From NCBI GenBank assembly GCA_044221445.1, contig JBGAPF010000002.1, positions 62,001-126,000 on the forward strand: 64,000 nt of DNA, written 5' to 3'. Position 1 is the first letter of the stretch. Each line of letters begins with the position of its first letter. The DNA is from JBDHTS01 sp044221445. GTDB lineage: Bacteria; Pseudomonadota; Alphaproteobacteria; Micavibrionales; Micavibrionaceae. The translations under genes and the position numbers were made by a program. The notes beneath the pieces were generated by a model that worked only from the letters and a program-made list of their open reading frames with translations, did no database searches and was not told the DNA's origin. Positions 25,389 to 33,375 of this stretch are shown piece after piece.

Positions 25389-26162
25389 ATGCCCGGCACC
25401 GACAAAACCCTGGCGCAAAAAGCGACGGAAGGCCCGGCCATTATCCTCGTCAACCCGCAGATGGGCGAGAATATCGGCGCGGCGGCGCGGGCTATGCTGA
25501 ATTGCGGCCTCGACAGGCTGCGCATCGTCAACCCGCGCGACGGCTGGCCCAGCGAGCGCGCCGAAGCGATGTCGTCGGGCGCGCTCGGCATGATGCCGCC
25601 TGTACAGGTGTATACGTCCACGGCCGACGCGGTGGCGGATTGCCATTTCGTTCTGGCCACCACCGCCCGGCCCCGCGATATGGTGAAACAGGTCTTCACG
25701 GCACGCGCCGGCGCCATTGAGGCCCGTCAGCGCAGCCTTCAGGGACGGAAAATCGGTTTCCTGTTCGGGGCGGAACGCGCCGGCCTCGTGAATGAAGATA
25801 TCGCGTTATCCCACGGCGTCATTACAATCCCGCTCAATCCCGGCTTTTCCTCACTGAACCTCGCGCAGGCTGTACTCCTGGTTGCCTATGAATGGATGGT
25901 GACCGACGACGAAACGCCTGGCCGCCAGTTCGATACCGTCCCCGTGACGCACGACAAATTGCATGAACTGTTTGCGCGGCTGGAAACCGAACTTGAAGCC
26001 CACGGTTTCTTCCGCAACCCGGACCAGAAACCGTCCATGGTCCGCAACCTGCGCAGCCTTCTGGTCCGCGCCGACATGACGGAACAGGAAGCCCGCACGT
26101 TCCACGGCATGATTACGGCGCTGACCGGCAGAAAATCCCCCCTGCCCGATGGACAGGACTGA
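25389..26162 (+). CDS. trmJ: tRNA (cytidine/uridine-2'-O-)-methyltransferase, TrmJ-type SPOUT
   Basis: The 257-residue SPOUT-fold methyltransferase transfers a methyl group from SAM to ribose in tRNA (position 32 in the characterised enzyme). Motif 1 is IILVNPQMGENIGAAARAML near the N-terminus, motif 2 is IGFLFGAERAGLVNED, and motif 3, the SAM knot, is NPGFSSLNLAQAV (about 145-160). It starts two bases after the cimA stop. Confidence 0.9.
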   Translation: MPGTDKTLAQKATEGPAIILVNPQMGENIGAAARAMLNCGLDRLRIVNPRDGWPSERAEAMSSGALGMMPPVQVYTSTADAVADCHFVLATTARPRDMVKQVFTARAGAIEARQRSLQGRKIGFLFGAERAGLVNEDIALSHGVITIPLNPGFSSLNLAQAVLLVAYEWMVTDDETPGRQFDTVPVTHDKLHELFARLETELEAHGFFRNPDQKPSMVRNLRSLLVRADMTEQEARTFHGMITALTGRKSPLPDGQD

Positions 26163-26210
26163 AGCGGGATATACATTGAATTGTTAGTTTGACGTTGTCG
26201 AAAGAGTGAC

Positions 26211-26627
26211 ATGGCCGAGAACGATATAGAAATTATCCCGGTTTATCCCGATGAAGAATTCAACCGTCGCCAGGGCCTTACGGATCCTGAGGAAACGTCT
26301 TTCGATGACCTCGATTTCCTGGCCGATTTAATGGACAACAAATTCACCATTCCCGGTACGTCGATCCGTTTCGGCATCGATTCATTGATCGGACTGATCC
26401 CCGGTATCGGCGATACTATTTCCCTGCTGATTTCGTCCTATATCGTCCGCCGCGCTCATGAATACGGCGTGCCGCATCATGTAAAAGCGCGAATGGCATT
26501 CAATATCTTCGTCGACTGGCTGATCGGCATTGTGCCCTTTATCGGCGATATCTTCGACGTCGGCTGGAAAGCCAACCGCATGAATGTGGATTTGCTGAAA
26601 AAATACGCAAAAAAGGTAAAGATTTAG
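26211..26627 (+). CDS. DUF4112 domain membrane protein
   Basis: The 138-residue protein carries the DUF4112 pattern: LADLMDNKFTIPGTSIRFG, then GIDSLIGLIPGIGDTISLLI, and a second hydrophobic stretch VDWLIGIVPFIGDIFDVGWK followed by ANRMNVDLL. Two membrane-associated hairpins are likely. No biochemical role is known. Its stop overlaps the stop of the convergent gene at 26624 by four bases. Confidence 0.85.
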   Translation: MAENDIEIIPVYPDEEFNRRQGLTDPEETSFDDLDFLADLMDNKFTIPGTSIRFGIDSLIGLIPGIGDTISLLISSYIVRRAHEYGVPHHVKARMAFNIFVDWLIGIVPFIGDIFDVGWKANRMNVDLLKKYAKKVKI

Positions 26628-26896
26628 GCTGCAACGCCCTGTACAGACCTATCCCTTTTCTTCCAGGCTATGAAGCCGCGGGTAGAGATGAGGATATTGA
26701 TAATATTTGCCAGAATAAAGCCATACTGGCTGGCCATGATGGCCGTGGCGGCGGCAAAAATAGTGGACAGGATGACCAGTAGGAAGCCCCATCGGTTCTG
26801 GGACGTGACCAGCCAGCCTCCAGCGAAGCCGATCAGCATGGACAGCCAGTCGAGGCCGTAATACATCGTCAGAGTCTGAAAAAACGAGTCGGTCAT
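26624..26896 (-). CDS. small three-helix membrane protein, PnuC-like fragment
   Basis: The 90-residue protein has about three hydrophobic helices and ends with FILANIINILISTRGFIAWK, which resembles one end of PnuC nicotinamide-riboside transporters, though it is less than half their length. It might be a stand-alone small membrane protein of that superfamily or an unrelated one. It lies downstream of rpsD beyond the terminator, on the same strand. Confidence 0.65.
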   Translation of the reverse strand: MTDSFFQTLTMYYGLDWLSMLIGFAGGWLVTSQNRWGFLLVILSTIFAAATAIMASQYGFILANIINILISTRGFIAWKKRDRSVQGVAA

Positions 26897-26920
26897 ATCA
26901 AGTTCCTGTAAATATTATAT

Positions 26921-26943
26921 AAAAACACCCGCCGAAGCGGGTG
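26921..26943 (-). terminator. rho-independent terminator of rpsD
   Basis: On the minus strand a 7-bp stem CACCCGC/GCGGGTG closes a TTCG tetraloop (26926-26943) and is followed by five T residues (26925-26921). It starts 25 bases after the rpsD stop. Confidence 0.85.
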
Positions 26944-26967
26944 CTTTCCATATATATAGCAGGTTTT

Positions 26968-27585
26968 TTACCGGCTGTAAAATTCGATAATGAGGTGGGG
27001 TTCCATCTGGGCGGCGTATGGCACGTCTTCCAGCTTGGGGGTGCGTATGAACGTGGCCTTCATCGCCTTATGATCGACATCGACATATTCCGGGACATCG
27101 CGTTCGTGCGATTCAACCGACAATAAGACGACCGGCAGCTGGCGCGATTTTTCGCGCATCTGGATCACATCGCCTTCCTTGACCTGATAGGACGCGACGT
27201 TGACGCGCTTGCCGTTGACCGAGATATGACCGTGGCTGACGAACTGGCGCGCAGCGAACATCGTCGGGGCGAATTTGCAGCGGTAAATGACGGAATCCAG
27301 GCGGCGTTCCAGAAGACCGATCAGGTTCTGGCTCGAGTCGCCGCGCAGGCGGACGGCTTCCTGATAATAGCGGCGAAAACGGCGCTCGCCGATGTTGGCG
27401 TAGTAGCCCTTCAGCTTCTGTTTCGCGATCAGCTGGATGCCGTAATCCGAGCGCTTGCCGCGGCGTTCGCCATGCTGGCCGGGGCCTGTCTGGCGGGAAT
27501 TGAACGGGGATTTGGAGCGGCCCCAAAGATTGACGCCAAGACGGCGGTCGATCTTATGCTTGGCCTGAGGGCGTTTTTCACTCAT
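26968..27585 (-). CDS. rpsD: 30S ribosomal protein S4
   Basis: S4 binds 16S rRNA early in assembly of the small subunit. From the ATG at 27585 it has 205 residues, with the N-terminal RRLGVNLWGRSKSPFN and GQHGERRGKRSDYGIQL blocks. An S4 RNA-binding domain at about 95-155 (LERRLDSVIYRCKFAPT, then ARQFVSHGHISVNGKRVNV) follows. The C-terminus PHLIIEFYSR is standard. It is encoded apart from other ribosomal genes, as often in this class, and ends in a strong terminator. The frame from 27645 is a non-conserved extension. Confidence 0.98.
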   Translation of the reverse strand: MSEKRPQAKHKIDRRLGVNLWGRSKSPFNSRQTGPGQHGERRGKRSDYGIQLIAKQKLKGYYANIGERRFRRYYQEAVRLRGDSSQNLIGLLERRLDSVIYRCKFAPTMFAARQFVSHGHISVNGKRVNVASYQVKEGDVIQMREKSRQLPVVLLSVESHERDVPEYVDVDHKAMKATFIRTPKLEDVPYAAQMEPHLIIEFYSR

Positions 27586-27811
27586 GGTCTTTTCCTTGTT
27601 TTTGTTGTCCCGATACCCACATTGGTTTGATGGACATGCCATCAACGGGGGCCATAGGAAGAAGCCCCGCTTTTCGGGAATGGCCGGACTATACGGATTT
27701 TGCCGGAAAAGTCAAATTTCTGCGCCAGCCCCGAAGGGTAATGAAAGTGCCCGCGTATATCAGGTAAGGGCAGAAAACACTGTCTCTCATATGTAAATTA
27801 AGGAGAGTCGC

Positions 27812-28309
27812 ATGACGATCAGGACAACACTCGCAATCGCCGCCCTGGGTTTCACCACCCTGCTAGCCGGAGGCGCTCAGGCCAAGGCGTCGGATTATTG
27901 CCGGGAATATACTCGTACCATCTTTGTCGGCGGTATACAGCAACAGGCTTACGGCACCGCCTGCCTGGAACCGGACGGCGCTTGGCGCGTTTCGGATGAA
28001 AGCCTCAACAACCGTTATGGAGACGGCTATCAGGATGGCGGCTATATCCAGAACAGCCAGAATGTCAGCTATGTCATTTATGACGGCCCGCGCGTGATCC
28101 ACCAGCCAAGAATCCGGTATGTTCGTTATTACACCGCACCGCCTGTCGTCTATCGCCAGCCTTCCTTCAGGTTCAGCTACTACGATAATGACAGGCATGG
28201 CGGGAATTGGAATCGCGGACGCGGCCATGATCGTAACGACGACCGCGGACGCAATGGGAACCATGACAGAGATCGCGGCGATCATGACCGATGGAATCGC
28301 CATCACTGA
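27812..28309 (+). CDS. exported protein with an Arg/Asp/His/Gly-rich tail
   Basis: The 165-residue product has a signal peptide (about 1-24, LAIAALGFTTLLAGGAQA). A middle region with one Cys pair (DYCREYTR...TACLEPDGAWR) resembles short surface proteins with an RcnB- or YXWGXW-like layout. The tail from about residue 120 is a disordered run of NRGRGHDRNDDRGRNG type. The ATG follows AAGGAG. Its role is unknown; the tail could bind metal, nucleic acid or polysaccharide. Confidence 0.7.
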   Translation: MTIRTTLAIAALGFTTLLAGGAQAKASDYCREYTRTIFVGGIQQQAYGTACLEPDGAWRVSDESLNNRYGDGYQDGGYIQNSQNVSYVIYDGPRVIHQPRIRYVRYYTAPPVVYRQPSFRFSYYDNDRHGGNWNRGRGHDRNDDRGRNGNHDRDRGDHDRWNRHH

Positions 28310-28331
28310 TCTATTATTTAAGCCAGAATGC

Positions 28332-28354
28332 GCCGCCCGGACTTTCCGGGCGGT
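28332..28354 (+). terminator. hairpin after the 27812 gene
   Basis: CCGCCCGGA (28333-28341) pairs perfectly with TCCGGGCGG (28345-28353) across a 3-base loop, 23 bases after the stop codon. Only short T runs follow, so termination may be partial. Confidence 0.5.
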
Positions 28355-28451
28355 GTTGGTTTCACGGATTGCTTTTCCCCGCGTCCTGAAATAACAGGAA
28401 CTGTTTAGGTTCGCTCCTGTTGGGAGATATATATTATTTAGGAGATCCATC

Positions 28452-28829
28452 ATGCTGAACAGCAAGAACGTTGCGGCAACGATTGCCGTCAAAGACCTGC
28501 AGGCCGCCAAACAGTTTTACGAGGGCAAGCTTGGCCTTATGCAGATGGAAGGCGACGGCGTCAATTATATCCTTTACCGCAGCGGCATGTCCGGCCTGCT
28601 GGTTTACCAGTCGCAATTTGCCGGCGGGTATAAGGCGACCGTGGCCACATGGGCGGTCGGCGACGGCATTGAAAGCATCGTTCAGTCGCTGAAAGATGCA
28701 GGCGTCCCCTTCGAGCATTACGACATGGAAGGAACCGAGCGGCAGGGCGACATATATGTCAGCGGAACGATGAAGAACGCCTGGTGCTCGGACCCCGACG
28801 GCAACATCCTTTGCCTCGTCAATGCCTGA
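28452..28829 (+). CDS. VOC-family (glyoxalase/bleomycin-resistance-like) protein
   Basis: The 125-residue protein has one vicinal-oxygen-chelate module pair. It begins VAATIAVKDLQAAKQFYEGK, the usual first strand and helix, and ends WCSDPDGNILCLV, the classic last strand with a DPDGN turn. Substrate is unknown; VOC proteins include glyoxalases, dioxygenases and binding proteins. A good ribosome site (AGGAGA) precedes the ATG. Confidence 0.88.
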   Translation: MLNSKNVAATIAVKDLQAAKQFYEGKLGLMQMEGDGVNYILYRSGMSGLLVYQSQFAGGYKATVATWAVGDGIESIVQSLKDAGVPFEHYDMEGTERQGDIYVSGTMKNAWCSDPDGNILCLVNA

Positions 28830-28833
28830 AAAA

Positions 28834-28910
28834 TGGTGGGCCCGGGGAGACTTGAACTCCCGACCAAACCGTTATGAGCGGTCCGCTCTAACCAACTGAG
28901 CTACAGGCCC
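28834..28910 (-). tRNA. tRNA with CAU anticodon (Ile2 or elongator Met)
   Basis: The 77-base gene on the minus strand forms a full cloverleaf. The acceptor stem GGGCCTG pairs with CGGGCCC, the D arm is TAGCTCAGTTGGTTAGAGC, the anticodon loop CTCATAA places CAT at 28874-28876, and the T arm contains GTTCAAGTC. The 3' CCA is encoded (28834-28836). The TTGGTCG after the anticodon arm and the GTTCAAGTC T loop resemble the isoleucine tRNA modified by TilS (lysidine) more than elongator Met, and it lacks initiator features. I lean to Ile2 but cannot prove it. Confidence 0.92.
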
Positions 28911-28951
28911 CTGCCCGTTGAATAGCACTGAAAATATCGTTCTGGCAATTG

Positions 28952-30040
28952 CTAAACGCGACTTTGACCAGTTCCCGGCTGCGCCGATCCGGTCGTGGTC
29001 CGTCGGGTTATGACCCCCGCGACATGCCATATAATCTGGGCCAGAACGATGCCTAAATAACCGTCAAGGGCGTAATGCCATCCAAGAATGACCGAGCCTA
29101 TCAGGATCAGAACAGCATATAAGAACGCAATCTCTCCACCGATCTTCCAGAATCGACGCGCATATAAGGCGATCAACCAGGCCATGGCCACATGCTGGCT
29201 CGGCATGGCGGAAATACCATTGAGATCGGGCAGCACATCGTCCGTAGTCATGTCGTACAGGAAGGCTGAGACTTTCGAGGTGTCGACCGGTTCGCCGTTG
29301 CGGGCAGTTGCCAACCACGCGGACAGTCCGCTGTAGGGATCGACCATATCAGGATAGAACAGATGAAAAAACACGGGGCCGCAGGAGGAGAAAATAAACG
29401 CCGCGACCGTCCCCGACACGATCCAGCAGAGATTGAACGACCATAGGTATTGAAGGCGGCGCGCGCTGTCACGGTCGAAAAACAGACAGAAGCCGTTCGC
29501 CGCGAACATGACGCCGAACCATGCCAGATAGGCGTTATCGATAAAAGGAACCAGATTCCACGATTCAACGATGGGCCTCAGCCACTCATGGGGATGTTTT
29601 CCAAAATGGATCACTCGGTCAACATGTTCAAGCAGCGGATCCCAGCGGTAAGGCACGGCATGGCCGAGCAAGGATTTACCCATTGAAAAGAACGTCAGCA
29701 CAGGCACGACGGAGGCCAGCCCTAAAAAGGCGTTCTTCATCATGCCGCTTTTGACATAGTCGTCAAACTGACGCTCTATCGATTGCACGATATCGTTAAG
29801 GTATTTACCCATCCCACCTCGCCATCGAGCCCGCCAGAACGCTTGGACGACAAAGGATAATATGACCGCCACAAGGCAGAAAACATAGAGGACCGAAGCC
29901 GTCAGATAAAAGCCGAATACATGAAAAAACTGTGCCAGGGTGCCGCCGAATGTTAGGATGACAGCCGCGACTGCCGCGCTGTAAGTACCGCTGACAATCA
30001 GAAGATATCTGTAACTGCGACCGATGCTGTTTTTCATCAA
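28952..30040 (-). CDS. PAP2-superfamily integral membrane protein (Aur1-like layout)
   Basis: The 362-residue protein has about eight membrane helices. The C-terminal part holds the phosphatase signature: SAMPSQHVAMAW and GWHYALDGYLG, giving the PSxHxA and HxxxD motifs of type 2 phosphatidic acid phosphatases. The N-terminal portion with TM helices and a long cytoplasmic loop resembles the inositol-phosphorylceramide-synthase-like branch (PAP2_3). It may act on a lipid phosphate or transfer a head group at the membrane surface. It is followed closely by a small secreted-protein gene. Confidence 0.82.
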   Translation of the reverse strand: MMKNSIGRSYRYLLIVSGTYSAAVAAVILTFGGTLAQFFHVFGFYLTASVLYVFCLVAVILSFVVQAFWRARWRGGMGKYLNDIVQSIERQFDDYVKSGMMKNAFLGLASVVPVLTFFSMGKSLLGHAVPYRWDPLLEHVDRVIHFGKHPHEWLRPIVESWNLVPFIDNAYLAWFGVMFAANGFCLFFDRDSARRLQYLWSFNLCWIVSGTVAAFIFSSCGPVFFHLFYPDMVDPYSGLSAWLATARNGEPVDTSKVSAFLYDMTTDDVLPDLNGISAMPSQHVAMAWLIALYARRFWKIGGEIAFLYAVLILIGSVILGWHYALDGYLGIVLAQIIWHVAGVITRRTTTGSAQPGTGQSRV

Positions 30041-30044
30041 ACGT

Positions 30045-30518
30045 TCACTCGTCCAGCCTTACGGTCGCCTGGCGGCATTTCGGCTCGCACTGCGCGCCGT
30101 TCGGGACCATATCGGTATATACAGGATTAAAGCTCCGTTGGACGACGATCTCTCCATCGTGTTCTATTTTCAGGTCCAGCGTACGGGGAAAACTATCCAG
30201 AGTGATCATACCGAAACCCTGGCTTTCCGGCGGCAGGGCGCAACCGCTCTCCATGATCGTGATGCCAGGCTTGTCGCAGGTGATGCTGCGTGACTCACAA
30301 TCCTTCAAAGGCAAACTGCCTTTGCATACCGTTGTCTTACCGACAACCATAAAGGTAAATGTATAGGCCCCGAACGGCCATTTGTAGTCGGGCGGAACGT
30401 CAATAGTGAACCCGTCGGTGCAGCCCATTTCGGTGCAGGCGGGCATCCCGGCCCGCGCTGTGAAAGGCATGAGCGTCAGAACGACGCAAAAAACGGCGAT
30501 TATAAAGCGTGGACGCAT
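30045..30518 (-). CDS. small exported cysteine-rich protein
   Basis: The 157-residue protein has a signal peptide (about 1-23, FCVVLTLMPFTARA) and eight cysteines in the mature part (PACTEMGCTDG, VCKGSLPLKDC, ITCDKPG, SGCALPP, QCEPKCRQ), consistent with several disulfides in the periplasm. No family is recognised. It ends four bases before the PAP2 gene start, so the two are probably cotranscribed. Confidence 0.7.
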   Translation of the reverse strand: MRPRFIIAVFCVVLTLMPFTARAGMPACTEMGCTDGFTIDVPPDYKWPFGAYTFTFMVVGKTTVCKGSLPLKDCESRSITCDKPGITIMESGCALPPESQGFGMITLDSFPRTLDLKIEHDGEIVVQRSFNPVYTDMVPNGAQCEPKCRQATVRLDE

Positions 30519-30587
30519 GAATGACTCCTGCCAGGGTTTTCGACAATATAGCCGCGCGGCGAAGCGGTAACAAGCATCGGCGAGGAT

Positions 30588-30958
30588 TCAGGGGCAAGGC
30601 CGGGCCTCCATGTTTTCAAGGATGAACAGCGCGTCATAGACCAGGCGTCCGGCGCGGTCGCACGGGCGCGGGACGCGGCATCCCTGGCCATAGGCGCGGA
30701 TATGGAGCCGTATCTGGCGCAGGAACCGCGCCTGGCGCGACAACAAGCGGCTGACAATCCGCAGCGGGAGGGACCGGCCGCGTGTTTCCACGCATTCCGG
30801 GCCTCGCGCGCTTTTCCTGCCGCCGTGCGCGGGCCGGTCGACCGTTCCCACGGTTTCCAGCCGCGGATGGCGGCGGCATGCGCGGCGCGCCGTTCGGCGG
30901 TCCAGCCCGATTGGCGCGGCTTCTTCAATAGTTCGTTCGTCGTGGCGCGCGTCACCAT
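30588..30958 (-). pseudogene. GPRTxxGK-motif gene, frameshifted copy
   Basis: The frame from the ATG at 30958 encodes GWTAERRAAHAAAIRGWKPW, then ERSTGPRTAAGKAREARN, closely matching the intact gene at 17898-18155. After NAWKH (near 30790) the reading frame has to shift by one base to continue as LLSRQARFLRQIRLHIRAYG and reach a stop at 30588; in the unshifted frame the product becomes Arg/Ala/Cys nonsense. The matching region in the intact copy (LLREQARFRRELAKF) supports the shifted frame. Decay or a sequencing error are both possible. Confidence 0.6.
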
Positions 30959-31274
30959 TTCGGCTTCCTTTTGCGGAGGGCGGCCTTTGCCTGAAGGGTC
31001 TGGCGAAGCTGTTGCTGCGCCCGCAGGGCAAGTTTCAGCCCTTCGCTTTCTGGGCAGATTCCACCTGTCGCGTCATTGACCAGAAGTTCGGTATAAACAG
31101 CGCGTCGAGCAGTTTCGCATGGGTGTCGAGCACATCGTCGATGCCGGCCCCGGCCGTGAGCGGAAGCGTCCGCCGCACCCTGCGCGCAATCTCCCCATTG
31201 GCCGGAGGGATGGCGGGAGATGAAACAGCCCGTGTAGGTGGCCCGGGCGGAGGCGCTTCATCGTCAGAACGCAT
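30952..31274 (-). pseudogene. first gene of the GPRTxxGK cassette, frameshifted copy
   Basis: Starting at the ATG at 31274, the frame codes for a proline-rich start, then DDVLDTHAKLLDALFIPNFW, and stops at 31035. One base shift at about 31040 restores LKLALRAQQQLRQTLQAKAA, the counterpart of PLALQAQTQCR in the intact 17605-17901 gene. The restored frame ends at 30952, overlapping the ATG of the next gene just as in the intact cassette. The conserved arrangement and the single break identify it as a decayed paralogue. Confidence 0.6.
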
Positions 31275-31382
31275 AAATGCATTATAGGATTTTATTCATA
31301 TATATCAAGCGGAAAATCTATTGCCAGGGAAAATAAACCGCGTTTAAGGTGGCAAAAAATAAAAACAGACAGGGATGAGTAA

Positions 31383-31811
31383 ATGACATTAGCGAAAGAC
31401 GATGAACGGGCGGTGACGACGATCGCCGGGCGGCGGGATTTCAGCATCGCGGCCCAGCCAAATACCCTGCCCCCTGTGCCGGAAGAACGATGGGTCGCCG
31501 CCAAAGGCGAAAGCCCGCCGGATTTTATAAAGCGCGTCTGGAAGGAATGGATTGACCAGGGAGTCCTGACGCGTTCGCATCTTTTGCGTTATGACAGACC
31601 GCTATATATCGCCTGGAGCCGGTGGATCGCCGCAAACGACCATGTCATGCCGGAAGGCCTGAACCTTCCACGCGTATCGGAAAGAATGGCAGCGCAGATG
31701 GAAGCCATCGGCTTGACAGATGATAAGCCCAGGCCTTCTCCATCTGATATAAAAGACAAGAAAGAATTTCGCCGTCTTTACATGGCGGCGTGGCGCCGCC
31801 GCATTGACTGA
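31383..31811 (+). CDS. hypothetical protein
   Basis: The 142-residue basic soluble protein contains IKRVWKEWIDQGVLTRSHLL, then RPLYIAWSRWIAANDHVMP, and ends in LYMAAWRRRID. It has many tryptophans but no motif I can assign. It is divergent from the broken cassette; AT-rich DNA lies between them. A hairpin repeat follows 33 bases after the stop. Confidence 0.55.
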   Translation: MTLAKDDERAVTTIAGRRDFSIAAQPNTLPPVPEERWVAAKGESPPDFIKRVWKEWIDQGVLTRSHLLRYDRPLYIAWSRWIAANDHVMPEGLNLPRVSERMAAQMEAIGLTDDKPRPSPSDIKDKKEFRRLYMAAWRRRID

Positions 31812-31844
31812 CAGAGAACAACTCGTCAGCCATTTAAAATTTTT

Positions 31845-31924
31845 GTCATCCTGAGTGCAGCGAAGGATCTAACCTGTTTGGCCTTGGTCGTACAGTGCGG
31901 ATCCTTCGCTGCGCTCAGGATGAC
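31845..31924. repeat. hairpin repeat, copy 1 (GTCATCCTGAG family)
   Basis: Two outward arms of about 25 bases (31845-31869 and 31900-31924) are inverted repeats with one mismatch. The outer ends read GTCATCCTGAG and CTCAGGATGAC, and the inner ends GAAGGATC and GATCCTTC. It separates the convergent 31383 gene and prpD. Related copies are at 34522-34614 and 36298-36361. Confidence 0.85.
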
Positions 31925-31933
31925 AGTAAGAAA

Positions 31934-33373
31934 TCAGGATGACGACAGGAGCGCGTGCGTCCATGCCGCCATGAAAGTTCCGACGGGGGTTTTTTCCAGT
32001 GCCGACCGGTTGGCGCAGAGGTCGGTGATTTTCTTGGCCTGGCCGGGATCATAATGGTCCTTCAAAGCCGCCGCCACCTTCGCCTCCAGCAAAGGCACGC
32101 CTTCCTTGCGCCGCCGCCTGTGGCCGACCGGGTATTCGATCTCTACTTTTTCGGTTTTGCTACCGTTATCGAAGAACACCTGAATAGCGTTAGCGATGCT
32201 GCGTTTGCCGGGGTCGAGGTAATCGGCGGAATAGCGCTTGTCTTCCTTCACAACCATTTTCGTGCGCAAGGCGTCGATGCGGGGGTCGCCAGCGAAGGAA
32301 TCCTCGTAATGCTCCGCCGTCAGGATGCCGGTCAGCAATGGTACTGCGACCATGTATTGCAGGCAGTGGTCTCGGTCGGCAGGGTTGTTCAGTTTTCCTT
32401 CCTTCGAGATGATGCGGATCGCCGCCTCATGCGTTGTCAGTTCGATGCGCTCGATGGCATCCAGCCGGTCCTTAACCAACGGATGCAGCTTCACCGCGCA
32501 TTCGACGGCCGTCTGGGAATGGAATTCGGCGGGATATGATATCTTGAACAGGATCTGTTCCATGACATAGCTGCCGTATGGGCGCTGGAATTTAAATTCC
32601 TGTCCCTTGAGCGAGACGTCGTAAAACCCCCATTTCGGCGCGGTGAGCGCGGAGGGATAACCAATTTCTCCGCTCAGCACAATCATGGCGAGGCGCACGG
32701 CGCGGCTGGTGGCGTCGCCCGCCGCCCAGCTTTTGCGCGGCCCCGCATTGGGGGCGTGACGATAGGTGCGAAGCGATTGCCCGTCCACAAACGCGTGGGA
32801 CAGAGCGTCGACAATCTGATCCCGCGTCCCGCCCATCATGGCGGTGGCGATGGCGACCGAGGCGACCTTCACCAGGATAACGTGATCGAGCCCGACGCGG
32901 TTAAAACTGTTTTCTAATGCCAGAACGCCCTGAATCTCATGCGCCTTGATCATCCAGGTCAGGACGTCCTTCATCGTCATGCCGGGTACGGTCTGCGCGA
33001 CGGAAAGAATGGCGCCGAGATTGTCCGACGGATGCCCCCACTCCGCCGCCAGCCAGGTGTCGTTGAAATCCAGCCAGCGGATCATGCAGCCGATGTCGAA
33101 CGCTGCCTTGACGGGGTCGAGGATGTCCGGCCGCCCAGGCACGCGGACGCCGTTCGGAACGACGGTTCCGGGCACGATCGGCCCCAGCATCTTCACACAG
33201 GCCGGGAATTTCAGCGCCATCAGCCCGCAGGCCAGCGAATCCATCAGGCACAGCCGCGCGGTTTCATAGGCCTCCGTGCTCGTGACCTGATAATCCAGAA
33301 CATAGTCGGCGATATCGGTCAGGACTTTATCAGGAGCGGGACGCGTGGCGAGATCGACGGTGTGATGGGACAT
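31934..33373 (-). CDS. prpD: 2-methylcitrate dehydratase (MmgE/PrpD family)
   Basis: PrpD removes water from 2-methylcitrate in the methylcitrate cycle that consumes propionyl-CoA. The 479-residue protein has the family landmarks CLMDSLACGLMALKFPAC, WLDFNDTWLAAEWGHPSDN, and the C-terminal IEYPVGHRRRRKEG. GDATSRAVRLA lies mid-protein. It follows prpC by two bases on the minus strand. The partner aconitase-type isomerase is not in the window and must be elsewhere. Confidence 0.94.
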   Translation of the reverse strand: MSHHTVDLATRPAPDKVLTDIADYVLDYQVTSTEAYETARLCLMDSLACGLMALKFPACVKMLGPIVPGTVVPNGVRVPGRPDILDPVKAAFDIGCMIRWLDFNDTWLAAEWGHPSDNLGAILSVAQTVPGMTMKDVLTWMIKAHEIQGVLALENSFNRVGLDHVILVKVASVAIATAMMGGTRDQIVDALSHAFVDGQSLRTYRHAPNAGPRKSWAAGDATSRAVRLAMIVLSGEIGYPSALTAPKWGFYDVSLKGQEFKFQRPYGSYVMEQILFKISYPAEFHSQTAVECAVKLHPLVKDRLDAIERIELTTHEAAIRIISKEGKLNNPADRDHCLQYMVAVPLLTGILTAEHYEDSFAGDPRIDALRTKMVVKEDKRYSADYLDPGKRSIANAIQVFFDNGSKTEKVEIEYPVGHRRRRKEGVPLLEAKVAAALKDHYDPGQAKKITDLCANRSALEKTPVGTFMAAWTHALLSSS

Positions 33374-33375
33374 GA

